Positions 35,567 to 44,063 of a stretch of DNA of 64,000 bases are shown here, piece by piece (positions within the stretch are counted from its first letter, which is position 1; each line of letters opens with the position of its first letter). The notes beneath the pieces are model-generated. The model worked only from the letters and a program-made list of their open reading frames with translations. It made no database searches and was not told where the DNA came from. A program made the translations under genes and the position numbers. Source of the stretch: Bradyrhizobium sp. CSA112 (GTDB lineage: Bacteria; Pseudomonadota; Alphaproteobacteria; Rhizobiales; Xanthobacteraceae); NCBI RefSeq assembly GCF_029051645.1, contig NZ_JAACFS010000004.1, positions 124,001 through 188,000 on the forward strand, given 5' to 3'.

Positions 35567-36535
35567 ATGATCCCGTTTCATACGCGCCTGTTCGGCGCGG
35601 TCGTCGCGCTGACCCTTGCAGCAGGCGGCCCTGCCCTCGCGCAGCAGCTCGAGCTCAAGATAATGGCGCCCGCCGCACCCGGCGGCGGCTGGGATCAAAC
35701 CGCCCGCTCGATGCAGCAGGCGCTGGTCGCCGCCAAGATCGCCCGCAGCGTCCAGGTGACGAACGTTGCCGGCGCCGGCGGCAGCGTCGGCATCGCGCAG
35801 TTCGTCAACGGCGCCAAGGGCGACGGCAACCAGATGATGGTGAACGGCTTCGTCATGGTGGGCGCGCTCGCCATGAACAAGTCGCCGGTGACGCTCGAAC
35901 AGGTGACGCCGATTGCGCGGCTGACCGAGGAAATCCAGGTGATCGTGGTGCCGGCGAATTCACCGATCAAGACGGCGCAGGATCTCGCCGCCGCCGTGAA
36001 GGCCGATATCGCGAAAGTGACCTTTGCCGGCGGCTCGGCCGGCGGCGTCGACCATGTGATGGCGGCGCTGTTTGCGGGCACGATCGGCGCCGACGCGAAG
36101 AAGATCAACTACATCCCGTTTTCCGGAGGCGGCGAGTCGCTGGCGGCGATTCTCGGCGGCAAAGTCACTGCCGGCATTTCCGGACTGAGCGAGTACGAAG
36201 GCCAGATCAAGTCAGGCAAACTGCGCGCGCTCGGCGTGACGTCGGAGAACCGCATCGCCGGCAGCGACATTCCGACCTTCAAGGAGCAAGGCATCGACCT
36301 CGTGCTCGCCAACTGGCGCTCGGTCGTCGCGCCTCCCGGCATCACGCCGGAACAGCGCAAGACCCTGAGCGATGCGGTCGAGAAGATGGTCAAGTCCGAC
36401 GCCTGGAAAGATATCCTCAAGCAGAAGGGCTGGGATGACGCCTATCTCGGCGGCGATGCGTTCACGGATTTCCTGAAGAAAGAAACGACGCGCGTCACTG
36501 ACGTCTTGAAGTCGGTCGGCCTCGTCAAATCATGA
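35567..36535 (+). CDS. tctC: Tripartite tricarboxylate transporter substrate-binding protein
   Basis: 322 residues of the Bug/TctC family. The signal peptide MIPFHTRLFGAVVALTLAAG ends near GPALAQ, so the protein is periplasmic. 'MAPAAPGGGWDQTARSMQQAL' carries the ligand-loop glycines and 'FAGGSAGGVDHVMAALF' is a second family motif. It binds a carboxylate and delivers it to TctAB. A GGAGG site precedes the ATG. The stop overlaps the tctB start, so tctCBA is one operon. Confidence 0.93.
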   Translation: MIPFHTRLFGAVVALTLAAGGPALAQQLELKIMAPAAPGGGWDQTARSMQQALVAAKIARSVQVTNVAGAGGSVGIAQFVNGAKGDGNQMMVNGFVMVGALAMNKSPVTLEQVTPIARLTEEIQVIVVPANSPIKTAQDLAAAVKADIAKVTFAGGSAGGVDHVMAALFAGTIGADAKKINYIPFSGGGESLAAILGGKVTAGISGLSEYEGQIKSGKLRALGVTSENRIAGSDIPTFKEQGIDLVLANWRSVVAPPGITPEQRKTLSDAVEKMVKSDAWKDILKQKGWDDAYLGGDAFTDFLKKETTRVTDVLKSVGLVKS

Positions 36536-37017
36536 CGGACCTTCCGCGGGGGCCGGCGGCGCGGCGCGTCGATCGTGCCGGCGTCGTCATTGCGCTCGCG
36601 CTCGCAGCACTTGCCGCGGTGCTGGTATGGGACTCGCGTCAACTGCCGGCGACCACGATGTACGGCATGGGGCCCGAGGTGATGCCGGTCGTCATCGCCA
36701 TCGGGCTTGGCCTTCTCGCGATCGGCAATCTGATCGACGCGCTGCGCGGTGACCTGCCGCCGCGCGAGAGTGCCGACCCCAGGGCGGTACTTTTGATCTT
36801 CGGCGGGCTGGTGCTGCTGATCGCCATCATCGGCCTCGGCGGCGGCTTCATCCTTGCGACCTCGGCATTGTTCGTCACCACCTCGGCAGCCTTCGGACGA
36901 CGCGCCATCCTCGCCGACTCCGCCATCGCCGTCGTGATGAGCACCTTGATCTATCTCGCTTTCGATCGGCTGCTGACGTTGAGCCTCCCCGCCGGGCCTC
37001 TGGAAAGACTGCTGTAA
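36532..37017 (+). CDS. tctB: Tripartite tricarboxylate transporter small membrane subunit
   Basis: 161 residues with four predicted membrane helices ('[20 protein letters not shown]', '[20 protein letters not shown]', '[20 protein letters not shown]', '[18 protein letters not shown]'). This is the TctB subunit, which pairs with TctA in the inner membrane. The ATG overlaps the tctC stop (ATGA) and its stop overlaps the tctA ATG (TAATG). Confidence 0.92.
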   Translation: MTDLPRGPAARRVDRAGVVIALALAALAAVLVWDSRQLPATTMYGMGPEVMPVVIAIGLGLLAIGNLIDALRGDLPPRESADPRAVLLIFGGLVLLIAIIGLGGGFILATSALFVTTSAAFGRRAILADSAIAVVMSTLIYLAFDRLLTLSLPAGPLERLL

Positions 37018-38516
37018 TGGAAACTTTCGCCGCGCTCGCGCATGGCATGGCTGTCGCCGTGCAGCCGATGAACCTGCTCTACGCGCTGGTCGGCGTGTTC
37101 CTCGGCACTGCGGTCGGCGTGCTGCCCGGCATCGGTCCGGCGCTCACCGTCGCCTTGCTGTTGCCGGTGACCTACAAGCTCGATCCCGGCGGCTCGCTGA
37201 TCATGTTCGCCGGAATTTATTACGGCGGCATGTACGGCGGATCGACCACCGCTATCCTGATCAACACGCCCGGCGAGAGCGCATCGATGGCGACCGCGCT
37301 CGAGGGCAACAAGATGGCCAAGGCCGGGCGCGGCGGTCCGGCGCTTGCGACCGCGGCGATCGGTTCGTTCGTCGCGGGCACGCTCGCGACCATCGGCCTC
37401 GCCTTTCTGGCGCCGTGGCTGGTCGATTTCGCGGTACGCTTCGGGCCTGAAGATTATTTCGCGTTGATGTGCGTGGCCTTTGTCACGGTGTCGGCAACCT
37501 TCGGGGATTCGCCAATCCGCGGACTGACCAGCCTGTTCATCGGGCTGACGCTCGGGCTTGTCGGCATCGACAAGCTCACCGGCCAGGCGCGGCTTGCGTT
37601 CGGCATCCCCGAGCTGCTCGACGGCGTCGAAGTGACGACGCTCGCGGTCGGCCTGTTCGCCGTCGGCGAAGCGCTCTACGTCGCCTCGCGGCGCCATCAC
37701 GCCGAGGAGAAGATCGAGCCGGTGCGCGGCTCGCTGTGGATGACGATGGAAGACTGGAAGCGGTCGTGGAAGGCATGGCTGCGCGGAACGATGTTCGGTT
37801 TTCCGATCGGCGCGCTGCCGGCCGGCGGCGCCGAAATTCCGACATTCCTGTCCTATTCCACCGAGAGGCGGCTGTCGAAACATCCGGAGGAATTCGGCAA
37901 GGGCGCGATCGAGGGCGTCGCGGGACCGGAAGCCGCCAACAACGCCTCCGCCGCCGGCACCCTGGTCCCGCTGCTGACGCTCGGGCTGCCTACCTCGGCC
38001 ACGGCGGCGATGATGCTGGCGGGCTTCCAGCAATACGGCCTGAATCCCGGACCGCTGCTGTTTGCCGAGCGGCCAGATCTGGTGTGGGGCCTGATCGCCA
38101 GCCTGTTCATCGCCAACGTCATGCTGCTGGTTCTCAATCTGCCGCTGGTCGGCCTGTGGGTGAAACTGCTCGCGATCCCGCAGCCGTGGCTGTACGCCGG
38201 CATTCTCGTGTTCGCGACCATGGGCACCATCGCGGCAAAACCCTCGGTCGTCGAGCTGTCGATGCTGGCAGGTTTTGGCGTGCTGGGCTTTCTGATGCGC
38301 CGGTTCGATTTTCCGATCGCGCCTGTTGTGGTCGGTCTCATCCTGGGTCCCATCGCCGAAAGCCAGTTGCGCCGGGCGCTCGCGATCAGCCTCGGCGATC
38401 CCCTGGTGCTGCTGCAAAGCCCGATGTCGGCGACGCTGCTTGGCATTGCACTGATCGCGCTATTGGCGCCCTTCGTGCTGAAGGGTCTCGACCGGTTCAG
38501 GGCGAGCGAGGATTAG
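37017..38516 (+). CDS. tctA: Tripartite tricarboxylate transporter large membrane subunit
   Basis: 499 residues, about 12 membrane helices. The conserved '[20 protein letters not shown]' and '[20 protein letters not shown]' near the N-terminus and '[23 protein letters not shown]' in the middle are TctA signatures. It is the ion-coupled permease of the TTT system for citrate or related carboxylates. Neither the substrate nor a TctDE two-component regulator is apparent nearby. Confidence 0.95.
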   Translation: METFAALAHGMAVAVQPMNLLYALVGVFLGTAVGVLPGIGPALTVALLLPVTYKLDPGGSLIMFAGIYYGGMYGGSTTAILINTPGESASMATALEGNKMAKAGRGGPALATAAIGSFVAGTLATIGLAFLAPWLVDFAVRFGPEDYFALMCVAFVTVSATFGDSPIRGLTSLFIGLTLGLVGIDKLTGQARLAFGIPELLDGVEVTTLAVGLFAVGEALYVASRRHHAEEKIEPVRGSLWMTMEDWKRSWKAWLRGTMFGFPIGALPAGGAEIPTFLSYSTERRLSKHPEEFGKGAIEGVAGPEAANNASAAGTLVPLLTLGLPTSATAAMMLAGFQQYGLNPGPLLFAERPDLVWGLIASLFIANVMLLVLNLPLVGLWVKLLAIPQPWLYAGILVFATMGTIAAKPSVVELSMLAGFGVLGFLMRRFDFPIAPVVVGLILGPIAESQLRRALAISLGDPLVLLQSPMSATLLGIALIALLAPFVLKGLDRFRASED

Positions 38517-38695
38517 GGCGTGGACTCATTGGCGCGCAGCCAAATTCGGATTGAGGCGAGTTTGAATTGACTTCCGCGTTCGACGTCGCAGCGGACATGG
38601 CTGAACTTGCCGCTGGGTCGCCGCTGTAGCGAATGACCCAAAGCCGCTGGTCGGACAATTGAAAAGCAGACGTTCGGGTCGATTAACGAATGAGT

Positions 38696-39040
38696 TCAGT
38701 GGCGCGGGGCTTTTTGCGCGTCCATTGGAGCGACGGGATGGACGATTTTCTGCAAGGCATGGAAAATGAAAAATAATGCAAGAGCGAGAAGGGCAACACT
38801 TGGCCAGAAGTAGAGGGCGTGCGCTTCATAGTAGCGGCCAGGCACATATGGGAATTCGCCTTGCAGTAGAAAGGTGCCGATTATGGCAATTGGAAACGTG
38901 TAGATTGCAATCCAAATATTGGCAAGGCCATCAGGGTTCGATCTAAAAAAATCCAGCCAGATCACTATTGCTCCCGCGATGTAGAGGGCGGGCACGATAA
39001 GTTTCATTACCATCAACAGTCTAGACAAGAACATTCTCAT
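38696..39040 (-). CDS. Small membrane protein, unknown
   Basis: 114 residues from the ATG at 39040 (MRMFLSRLLMVMKLIVPALY). Three hydrophobic segments are visible: about 5-30, 44-62 ('IWIAIYTFPIAIIGTFLL') and 78-101 ('LYFWPSVALLALALFFIFHA'). The soluble tail is short. A longer frame starts at 39079. Codon use is less GC-biased than in the flanking genes, suggesting accessory origin. Not recognised. Confidence 0.6.
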   Translation of the reverse strand: MRMFLSRLLMVMKLIVPALYIAGAIVIWLDFFRSNPDGLANIWIAIYTFPIAIIGTFLLQGEFPYVPGRYYEAHALYFWPSVALLALALFFIFHALQKIVHPVAPMDAQKAPRH

Positions 39041-39136
39041 GTTGTCGCCCAACGACCGAGTTGAGCGGCCGGCCACCACCGCTGTGCCGCGGTCAGACGC
39101 GGCCCACGATGCTTCACGGTCCGCTCGAATGCGTTG

Positions 39137-39457
39137 TTAGAAGGCAGCACGTTTACCCCTCACCAGTCGCGCCAATCCCCATACTGGCACTGCAAGAACA
39201 GCACCCCAAAGAATGCTGTTTCCAAGAACGACCGCCCACTGTAGCGGGGACGATAACCCCTTGGTTTGGACGTGTGAGATGGGCGAAAGGAGCGTGTCCG
39301 AAAGCGCCGTGGCCAAACTTTCGAGTTGGCTCATATCGCCACCCGAGTCGAAGCGCCCCATTCCCAAGGAAAAACTGACGAGAAGAGAACTCAACGCCAA
39401 CAATAAATGAACGGTTGCCAAAACTGCGGCAATCGTGAGGTATCTCAGGCGATTCAT
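39137..39457 (-). CDS. Small membrane protein, unknown
   Basis: 106 residues with a perfect AGGAGG before the ATG at 39457. It begins with a hydrophobic segment (LTIAAVLATVHLLLALSSLL), then has a polar middle (GGDMSQLESLATALSD) and a second membrane segment (WAVVLGNSILWGAVLAVPVW). It lies 96 bp upstream of, and on the same strand as, the 114-residue membrane protein. Not recognised. Confidence 0.6.
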   Translation of the reverse strand: MNRLRYLTIAAVLATVHLLLALSSLLVSFSLGMGRFDSGGDMSQLESLATALSDTLLSPISHVQTKGLSSPLQWAVVLGNSILWGAVLAVPVWGLARLVRGKRAAF

Positions 39458-39875
39458 GCCGCCTCCTAACGCCCTGGTTGACCGGCGGCAAAATTAAACG
39501 GGCTCATGAACATTCGTACCTTTCCTTGTTTGCGGCAGTCGATAGGACATCATACAACTTGTCTCCGCCGATCACGCCAAGCCGGTCAATCGATCGCGGG
39601 CGGGCGAGAACGACTGCTTTGGAGAAAAGGCTCGAACTTCCGATTTTGGCACTTAGCGTCGTTTCGCTGAGATGCGGCATTTGGTCCGCCATCGGCGCAT
39701 ATCGGACATCGAGTAGCCATCAAGCTCGATTTATGGGTGCGCGCCCTGATCCTTTCAGCGGGGGAGCGATCCCGTCTGAACATCAGGGTCGGCACAATTC
39801 TTGCTCGAATCCAGTCTGCCTGAGTGCATCCGCCTGCGGATCGCCTGTTTTCCGGGCATTTTGGATTTGATTCTT
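39458..39875. other. 418-bp region without a convincing gene
   Basis: Contains short frames on both strands (for example 39478-39870 on plus, 39504-39692 on minus) that lack family motifs and ribosome sites. It may be the remnant of a decayed gene. The metallophosphoesterase promoter should be at the right end. Confidence 0.5.
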
Positions 39876-40703
39876 ATGCGTTGCCTGGTCGTTGCCGATT
39901 TACATTATTCATTGCCGCAGTTTGACTGGCTGCTTGCGGCAGCGCCGCAATTCGACGTCGTCATTTTCGCCGGCGACGCGCTCGACGTCGGATCGTTCGT
40001 CGATTTCCGCGCGCAGATTCTGGTGGTGAAGAAATATCTGTCGCTGCTGTCCCAGGTGACGCGCGTCATTCTCTGCTCCGGCAATCACGACCTCGACGAG
40101 CGCAGCGCGGAAGGCGAAAAGATCGCGCGCTGGGTCGGCGAGGTCCGTGAACTCGGCGTCGCCTGCGACGGCGACAGCCTCACCGTCGGCGATACGCGCT
40201 TCACCGTTTGTCCGTGGTGGGACGGGCCGCTGGTCAAGGGCCGTATCGAAGCCCAGCTTCGCGACGCTGCGGCGGAACGGGCGCAGCGCTGGATCTGGGT
40301 GCATCATGCGCCGCCGGCAAATTCGCCGACGAGCTGGGGCGGCAAGCGGTTCTTCGGCGATGTCGAGTTGGTGCAATGGATCGCACAGTACCAACCGTCC
40401 ATGGTGATCTCAGGCCACGTCCATCAATCGCCTTTCATCGCCGACGGCTCGTGGTTCGACCGCATCGGCACGACCTGGGTATTCAATGCCGGCCTGCAGC
40501 ACGGCCGTCCGCCGGTCTGCATCGTGCTCGACTTCGATGAGGGTGCGGCGTTCTGGATTGCGGCCGGCGAAGCGCAACGTATCGACCTGTGCGCGCCCTT
40601 GCTGCGGCCGGCGGCGGGAATCGAGAACCCGCCGGCCTGGCTTACATCCTTGGGTCGGATTGCCGATCCGAGCCTGGCGAGACCTGCGACGGCGGCAGGT
40701 TGA
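39876..40703 (+). CDS. Metallophosphoesterase
   Basis: 275 residues from the ATG at 39876, which starts right at the family pattern; an upstream TTG at 39801 would add 25 unrelated residues. The calcineurin-like motifs are all present: 'VVADLHYS' (D-x-H), 'VVIFAGDALD' (G-D), 'ILCSGNHDLD' (G-N-H-D), 'WIWVHHAPP' and 'MVISGHVHQ' (G-H-x-H). A two-metal phosphoesterase is certain in class; the substrate is unknown. Its 3' end overlaps the convergent next gene by 62 bp. Confidence 0.9.
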   Translation: MRCLVVADLHYSLPQFDWLLAAAPQFDVVIFAGDALDVGSFVDFRAQILVVKKYLSLLSQVTRVILCSGNHDLDERSAEGEKIARWVGEVRELGVACDGDSLTVGDTRFTVCPWWDGPLVKGRIEAQLRDAAAERAQRWIWVHHAPPANSPTSWGGKRFFGDVELVQWIAQYQPSMVISGHVHQSPFIADGSWFDRIGTTWVFNAGLQHGRPPVCIVLDFDEGAAFWIAAGEAQRIDLCAPLLRPAAGIENPPAWLTSLGRIADPSLARPATAAG

Positions 40704-41136
40704 TCATGCTCTGCAGGAGTTCGCCGACCATCGAGAGATGGTTACCGTGGTCGCCATACTGATGCATGAGATCGGCGAGATAGGTGGTCGCGACATTGAG
40801 GCGCTGCGCCAGCAACCGCGCGATCAACAGCGCCACCGCCGGCTGGTCACGCAGGAACGCCGCGGCATCGTCGAACTCATAGACCACTGAATCGGAAGCC
40901 GCGCGCACGGTTGCCGTATGGGGCTGCTGGAGCAGCACCGACATTTCGCCGAGCATCGCCCCCGGCTCGCTGAGGACGGCCACGACGCTGTCGCCCTTGA
41001 CGACTTCCAGCCGCCCCCGAATCAGGACAAACAGATGCCCGGTCTTGCCGCCCTCGTGAATGAGAATCGTGCCGGCCGGCACCTCCCGTTCCACTCCTCC
41101 GGTGCAATAGTCCAGTACCGCGCGCATTGGCATCAT
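40642..41136 (-). CDS. Cyclic-nucleotide-binding-domain protein without DNA-binding domain
   Basis: 164 residues. A complete cNMP-binding beta-roll is seen: 'REVPAGTILIHEGGKTGHLFVLIRGRLEVVK' and 'LSEPGAMLGEMSVLLQQPHTATVRAASDSVVYEFD', the latter being the phosphate-binding cassette. The C-terminus is a helical tail with no helix-turn-helix, so this is not a Crp regulator. It may be a stand-alone sensor or adaptor. The start may be any of the closely spaced ATGs at the N-terminus (MMPM). Confidence 0.8.
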   Translation of the reverse strand: MMPMRAVLDYCTGGVEREVPAGTILIHEGGKTGHLFVLIRGRLEVVKGDSVVAVLSEPGAMLGEMSVLLQQPHTATVRAASDSVVYEFDDAAAFLRDQPAVALLIARLLAQRLNVATTYLADLMHQYGDHGNHLSMVGELLQSMINLPPSQVSPGSDRQSDPRM

Positions 41137-41263
41137 CTCCGCTTCAGCCGAGACTAGGCACTCATGATGCCAAGGTCGAACGGATAAGGTGCGCTTCGCT
41201 GCTCAAAATGTCAGCACGGAGCGCCCAGCGTCGGCGCGCGCTGGCGCAGCCCACGACCGAGCA

Positions 41264-41581
41264 TCAGATCTTTTCGAGCATGGCGGCTTTCAGCTTGGCG
41301 ATGCGCGCTTCATCGCGCTTGTAGAATGTCCACTGCTTGACGCGCTTGGCGCTTACCAATCCCGCCTGCGACAATATCTTCAGATGCTCGCTCACGGTGG
41401 GCTGGCTGACCCCGAGCTTCTCGGCAATCAAGACACCGCAGACCCCGTCCTTGACAAGGTCGCCGTCGATCTGCGGACGAAAATGCGCCCGAGGACGTTT
41501 CAGCCATTCCAGGATCAACAGCCGGCGATCGCTGGCGAGCGCGCGAAAAGCAGACTCGACGTCATCCTCGAAAGAAGCCAT
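41264..41581 (-). CDS. ArsR-family transcriptional regulator
   Basis: 105 residues beginning MASFEDDVESAFRALASDRR. The winged-helix core shows 'VCGVLIAEKLGVSQPTVSEH' followed by 'LKILSQAGLVSAKRVKQWTF'. This is an ArsR-type recognition helix. It has one cysteine (C48) and so no classical metal site. It is divergent from the threonine dehydratase gene, with a palindrome at 41585-41594 next to its ATG, which suggests autoregulation. Confidence 0.87.
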   Translation of the reverse strand: MASFEDDVESAFRALASDRRLLILEWLKRPRAHFRPQIDGDLVKDGVCGVLIAEKLGVSQPTVSEHLKILSQAGLVSAKRVKQWTFYKRDEARIAKLKAAMLEKI

Positions 41582-41584
41582 ATT

Positions 41585-41594
41585 GCTAATTAGC
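41585..41594. promoter_or_regulatory. Candidate ArsR operator
   Basis: GCTAATTAGC is a perfect 10-bp palindrome 3 bp upstream of the ArsR ATG (minus strand). It lies within an A+T-rich patch that probably also forms the -10 region. Confidence 0.45.
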
Positions 41595-41696
41595 TAAATG
41601 ACTAATTTCTGTCAATCGGGCCCGTCTCGGCTTGGGCTTATCGATTTCGCCCTGTTCGATTTCGCCTTGTTCGATCTTGCTTGGGAGTGCGTTGCA

Positions 41697-42653
41697 ATGG
41701 ATGCGTCAGCGGATGCCGTAACGTCGGAAATGATCGCGCGATGCGAGCGGCTGATCCGGCCCTTTATCCGGCGGACGCCGGTGGTCGAGCTCGATGGCGC
41801 CGAGTTCGGTCTTCCCGGCCATCCCCTCACGCTCAAGCTCGAGCTTCTGCAGCATTCCGGCTCGTTTAAGGCGCGCGGCGCTTTCGCCAATTTGCTGACC
41901 CGCGACGTGCCGAAGGCCGGCGTGGTGGCGGCGTCCGGCGGCAACCATGGCGCGGCCGTCGCCTATGCGGCGATGAAGCTCGGCAAGCCGGCCAAGATCT
42001 TCGTTCCCAGCGTCTCTTCGCCGGCGAAGGTGCAGCGTATCAGGGACTACGGCGCCGACCTCACGATCGAGGGCGAGCGTTATGCCGATGCACTCGCCGC
42101 CAGCGAGGCATGGGCGCAACAAACCGGCGCATTGCCGGTGCCGGCCTTCGACCAGAACGAAACCATCATGGGACAGGGAACGCTCGGCCTCGAGCTCGCC
42201 GGCCAGGCGCCAGATATCGATACGCTGCTGGTGTCGGTGGGCGGCGGCGGACTGGTCGCAGGACTTGCCGCCTGGTACGCCGGCCGTATCAAGGTAGTCG
42301 GCGTCGAGCCGCTTGCATCGCCGACGCTGACGCGGGCTTTTGAGGCCGGCCGTCCGATCGATGCGGAGGCCGGCGGGTTGGCGGCGGATTCACTGGCGCC
42401 GAGACGCGTGGGTGAACGGGTTTTTCCGATCGTCCGGAAATACGCCCGACAAACGGTGCTGGTTTCCGACCCCGCAATAGCCGACGCACAGGCGACGCTT
42501 TGGCGCGCCCTGCGCATCGTGGCAGAGCCGGGTGGCGCGGCTGCGTTTTCCGCGATCCTGTCGGGCGCGTACAAGCCCAGTGCGGACGAACGAATTGCGA
42601 TCATCGTCAGCGGCGGCAACACCGCCGCTGTTGATTTCGATCGCACCCGTTGA
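41697..42653 (+). CDS. Threonine/serine dehydratase-like PLP enzyme
   Basis: 318 residues from the ATG at 41697 with GGGAG upstream; the frame opens at 41598 through a short 15-bp repetitive stretch (TTCGATTTCGCC). Fold-type II PLP motifs are present: the Schiff-base lysine K58 in 'GSFKARGAF', the 'ASGGNHGAAVAYAA' phosphate/substrate loop, the glycine-rich 'SVGGGGLVAGLAAW', and 'VSGGNTAAVDF' at the C-terminus. It deaminates threonine or serine to a keto acid. No ACT regulatory domain is present, so it is the catabolic type. Confidence 0.9.
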   Translation: MDASADAVTSEMIARCERLIRPFIRRTPVVELDGAEFGLPGHPLTLKLELLQHSGSFKARGAFANLLTRDVPKAGVVAASGGNHGAAVAYAAMKLGKPAKIFVPSVSSPAKVQRIRDYGADLTIEGERYADALAASEAWAQQTGALPVPAFDQNETIMGQGTLGLELAGQAPDIDTLLVSVGGGGLVAGLAAWYAGRIKVVGVEPLASPTLTRAFEAGRPIDAEAGGLAADSLAPRRVGERVFPIVRKYARQTVLVSDPAIADAQATLWRALRIVAEPGGAAAFSAILSGAYKPSADERIAIIVSGGNTAAVDFDRTR

Positions 42654-42695
42654 TTGCCCGTGACCGCTTGCTTCCGGCCCCGGAAGCCCGCCACA

Positions 42696-42735
42696 TTTGG
42701 AATCACTCTAAATCAGATACTGGAATCGCTCTAAA
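42696..42735 (+). promoter_or_regulatory. Tandem Irr-type iron control elements (ICE-like)
   Basis: TTTGGAATCACTCTAAA (42696-42712) and ACTGGAATCGCTCTAAA (42719-42735), 23 bp apart, each resemble the rhizobial ICE box TTTAGAA-nnn-TTCTAAA. They lie about 90 bp before the iron-binding protein gene. Irr control in low iron is the natural reading. Confidence 0.65.
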
Positions 42736-42824
42736 TGAAGCCGTTCGCGACATCCGGTCGCTGACGGCACGGTGGTCGCTGCGCTACTGAAATCGGCACC
42801 TCAACCATCTGCCGGGCAGCTTTC

Positions 42825-43850
42825 ATGATGAACTTTCGCGCTACCGCCGCAACCGCAGCGTTGCTTTGTTTCACCGCGTTTGGAGCGTCGCCGGCGTCCG
42901 CCGACGGCGAAGTCAACGTCTACACCTATCGCGAAGCCAAGCTGATCCAGCCGCTGTTCGACGCCTTCACCAAGGACACCGGCATCAAGGTCAACGTCGT
43001 CTCGGCGAGCTCGGGGCTCGAGCAGCGCATGAAGACCGAAGGCGCCAACAGCCCCGCCGACGTGCTGCTGACGGTCGACATCGGCCGCCTCGACGACGCC
43101 GTGAAGGCCGGCGTCACCCAGCCGATCAAGTCGGTGGTGATCGACGAGATCGTTCCGGCGCAATATCGCGATCCCGACGGCCACTGGGCCGGCATCTCCA
43201 TGCGCGCGCGGGTGATCTACGCCTCGAAGGATCGCGTCAAGCAGGACAAGATCACCTACGAAGAGCTCGCCGACCCCAAATGGAAGGGCAAGATCTGCAT
43301 CCGCTCCGGCCAGCACATCTACAACAACGGCCTGTTCGCGGCCTACACGGCCAAGTACGGCGAGGCCAAAGCCGAGGAATGGCTGAAGGGCGTGAAGGCC
43401 AACCTGGCGCAGAAACCCTCCGGCGGCGACCGCGAAGCCGCGCGCGACGTCGCGGCCGGCAAGTGCGACATCGGCATCGGCAATACCTATTACTGGGCGC
43501 TGATGATGAACAACGACCCCGAGAAGAAGCCGTGGGCGGAAGCCACCAAGGTGATCCTGCCGACCTTCGAAGGCGGCGGCACCCACGTCAATCTCTCCGG
43601 CGTCCTCCTGGCGAAGAACGCGCCGAACAAGGCCAACGGCGTCAAGCTGATCGAGTGGCTCGTCGGTGACAAGGCGCAACAGATCTACGCCGATTCCAAT
43701 TACGAATACCCGGTTCGATCAGGCGTCGCCGTCAACCCGACGATTGCGGGTTACGGCAAGCTCACAGCCGATCCGCTGCCGATCGCCAAGATCGCCGCCA
43801 ACCGCAAGGCGGCCTCGACGCTGGTGGACAAGGTCGGATTCGATAATTGA
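42825..43850 (+). CDS. fbpA: Fe(3+) ABC transporter periplasmic binding protein
   Basis: 341 residues. The signal peptide (MMNFRATAATAALLCFTAFG) ends near ASPASAD. The mature protein begins 'GEVNVYTYREAKLIQPLFDAF' and has 'GKCDIGIGNTYYW' and 'YADSNYEYPVRSGV', family segments holding the tyrosine ligands of ferric iron. It captures ferric iron in the periplasm for the permease downstream. The Irr-like boxes upstream fit iron-regulated expression. No ATP-binding subunit is found in the window. Confidence 0.9.
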   Translation: MMNFRATAATAALLCFTAFGASPASADGEVNVYTYREAKLIQPLFDAFTKDTGIKVNVVSASSGLEQRMKTEGANSPADVLLTVDIGRLDDAVKAGVTQPIKSVVIDEIVPAQYRDPDGHWAGISMRARVIYASKDRVKQDKITYEELADPKWKGKICIRSGQHIYNNGLFAAYTAKYGEAKAEEWLKGVKANLAQKPSGGDREAARDVAAGKCDIGIGNTYYWALMMNNDPEKKPWAEATKVILPTFEGGGTHVNLSGVLLAKNAPNKANGVKLIEWLVGDKAQQIYADSNYEYPVRSGVAVNPTIAGYGKLTADPLPIAKIAANRKAASTLVDKVGFDN

Positions 43851-43903
43851 TCGCGACCGTCGGCGAAGCATTAGAACCGTGATCGCGCGCCGTACACAAC
43901 TGC

Positions 43904-44012
43904 GTCCCCTCCCCCCTTGCGGGGGAGGGTTAGGGAGAGGGGTAAGCCACACGGGCAGTGTCGCTCGTGGCTACCCCTCTCCCCCGCCCTCCCCCGCAAG
44001 GGGGGAGGGAGC
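43904..44012. repeat. Intergenic repeat, family D copy 2
   Basis: CCCCTCCCCCCTTGCGGGGG at the left and CCCCCGCAAGGGGGGAGG at the right, with the inner arms GAGGGGTAAGCCAC and GTGGCTACCCCTC. It interrupts the stretch between the iron-binding protein and permease genes. Confidence 0.85.
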
Positions 44013-44063
44013 TCACCTGCGGAAGCGGATAAACCTCGGCTCATCTCGCCGACGTGTGCGGAC

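Noticed and set aside
39504..39692. 62-residue minus-strand frame
   Set aside because: Plausible composition but no recognisable family. Too short to support without homology.
39478..39870. 130-residue plus-strand frame
   Set aside because: No motif, no ribosome site, and it runs into the upstream part of the metallophosphoesterase gene.
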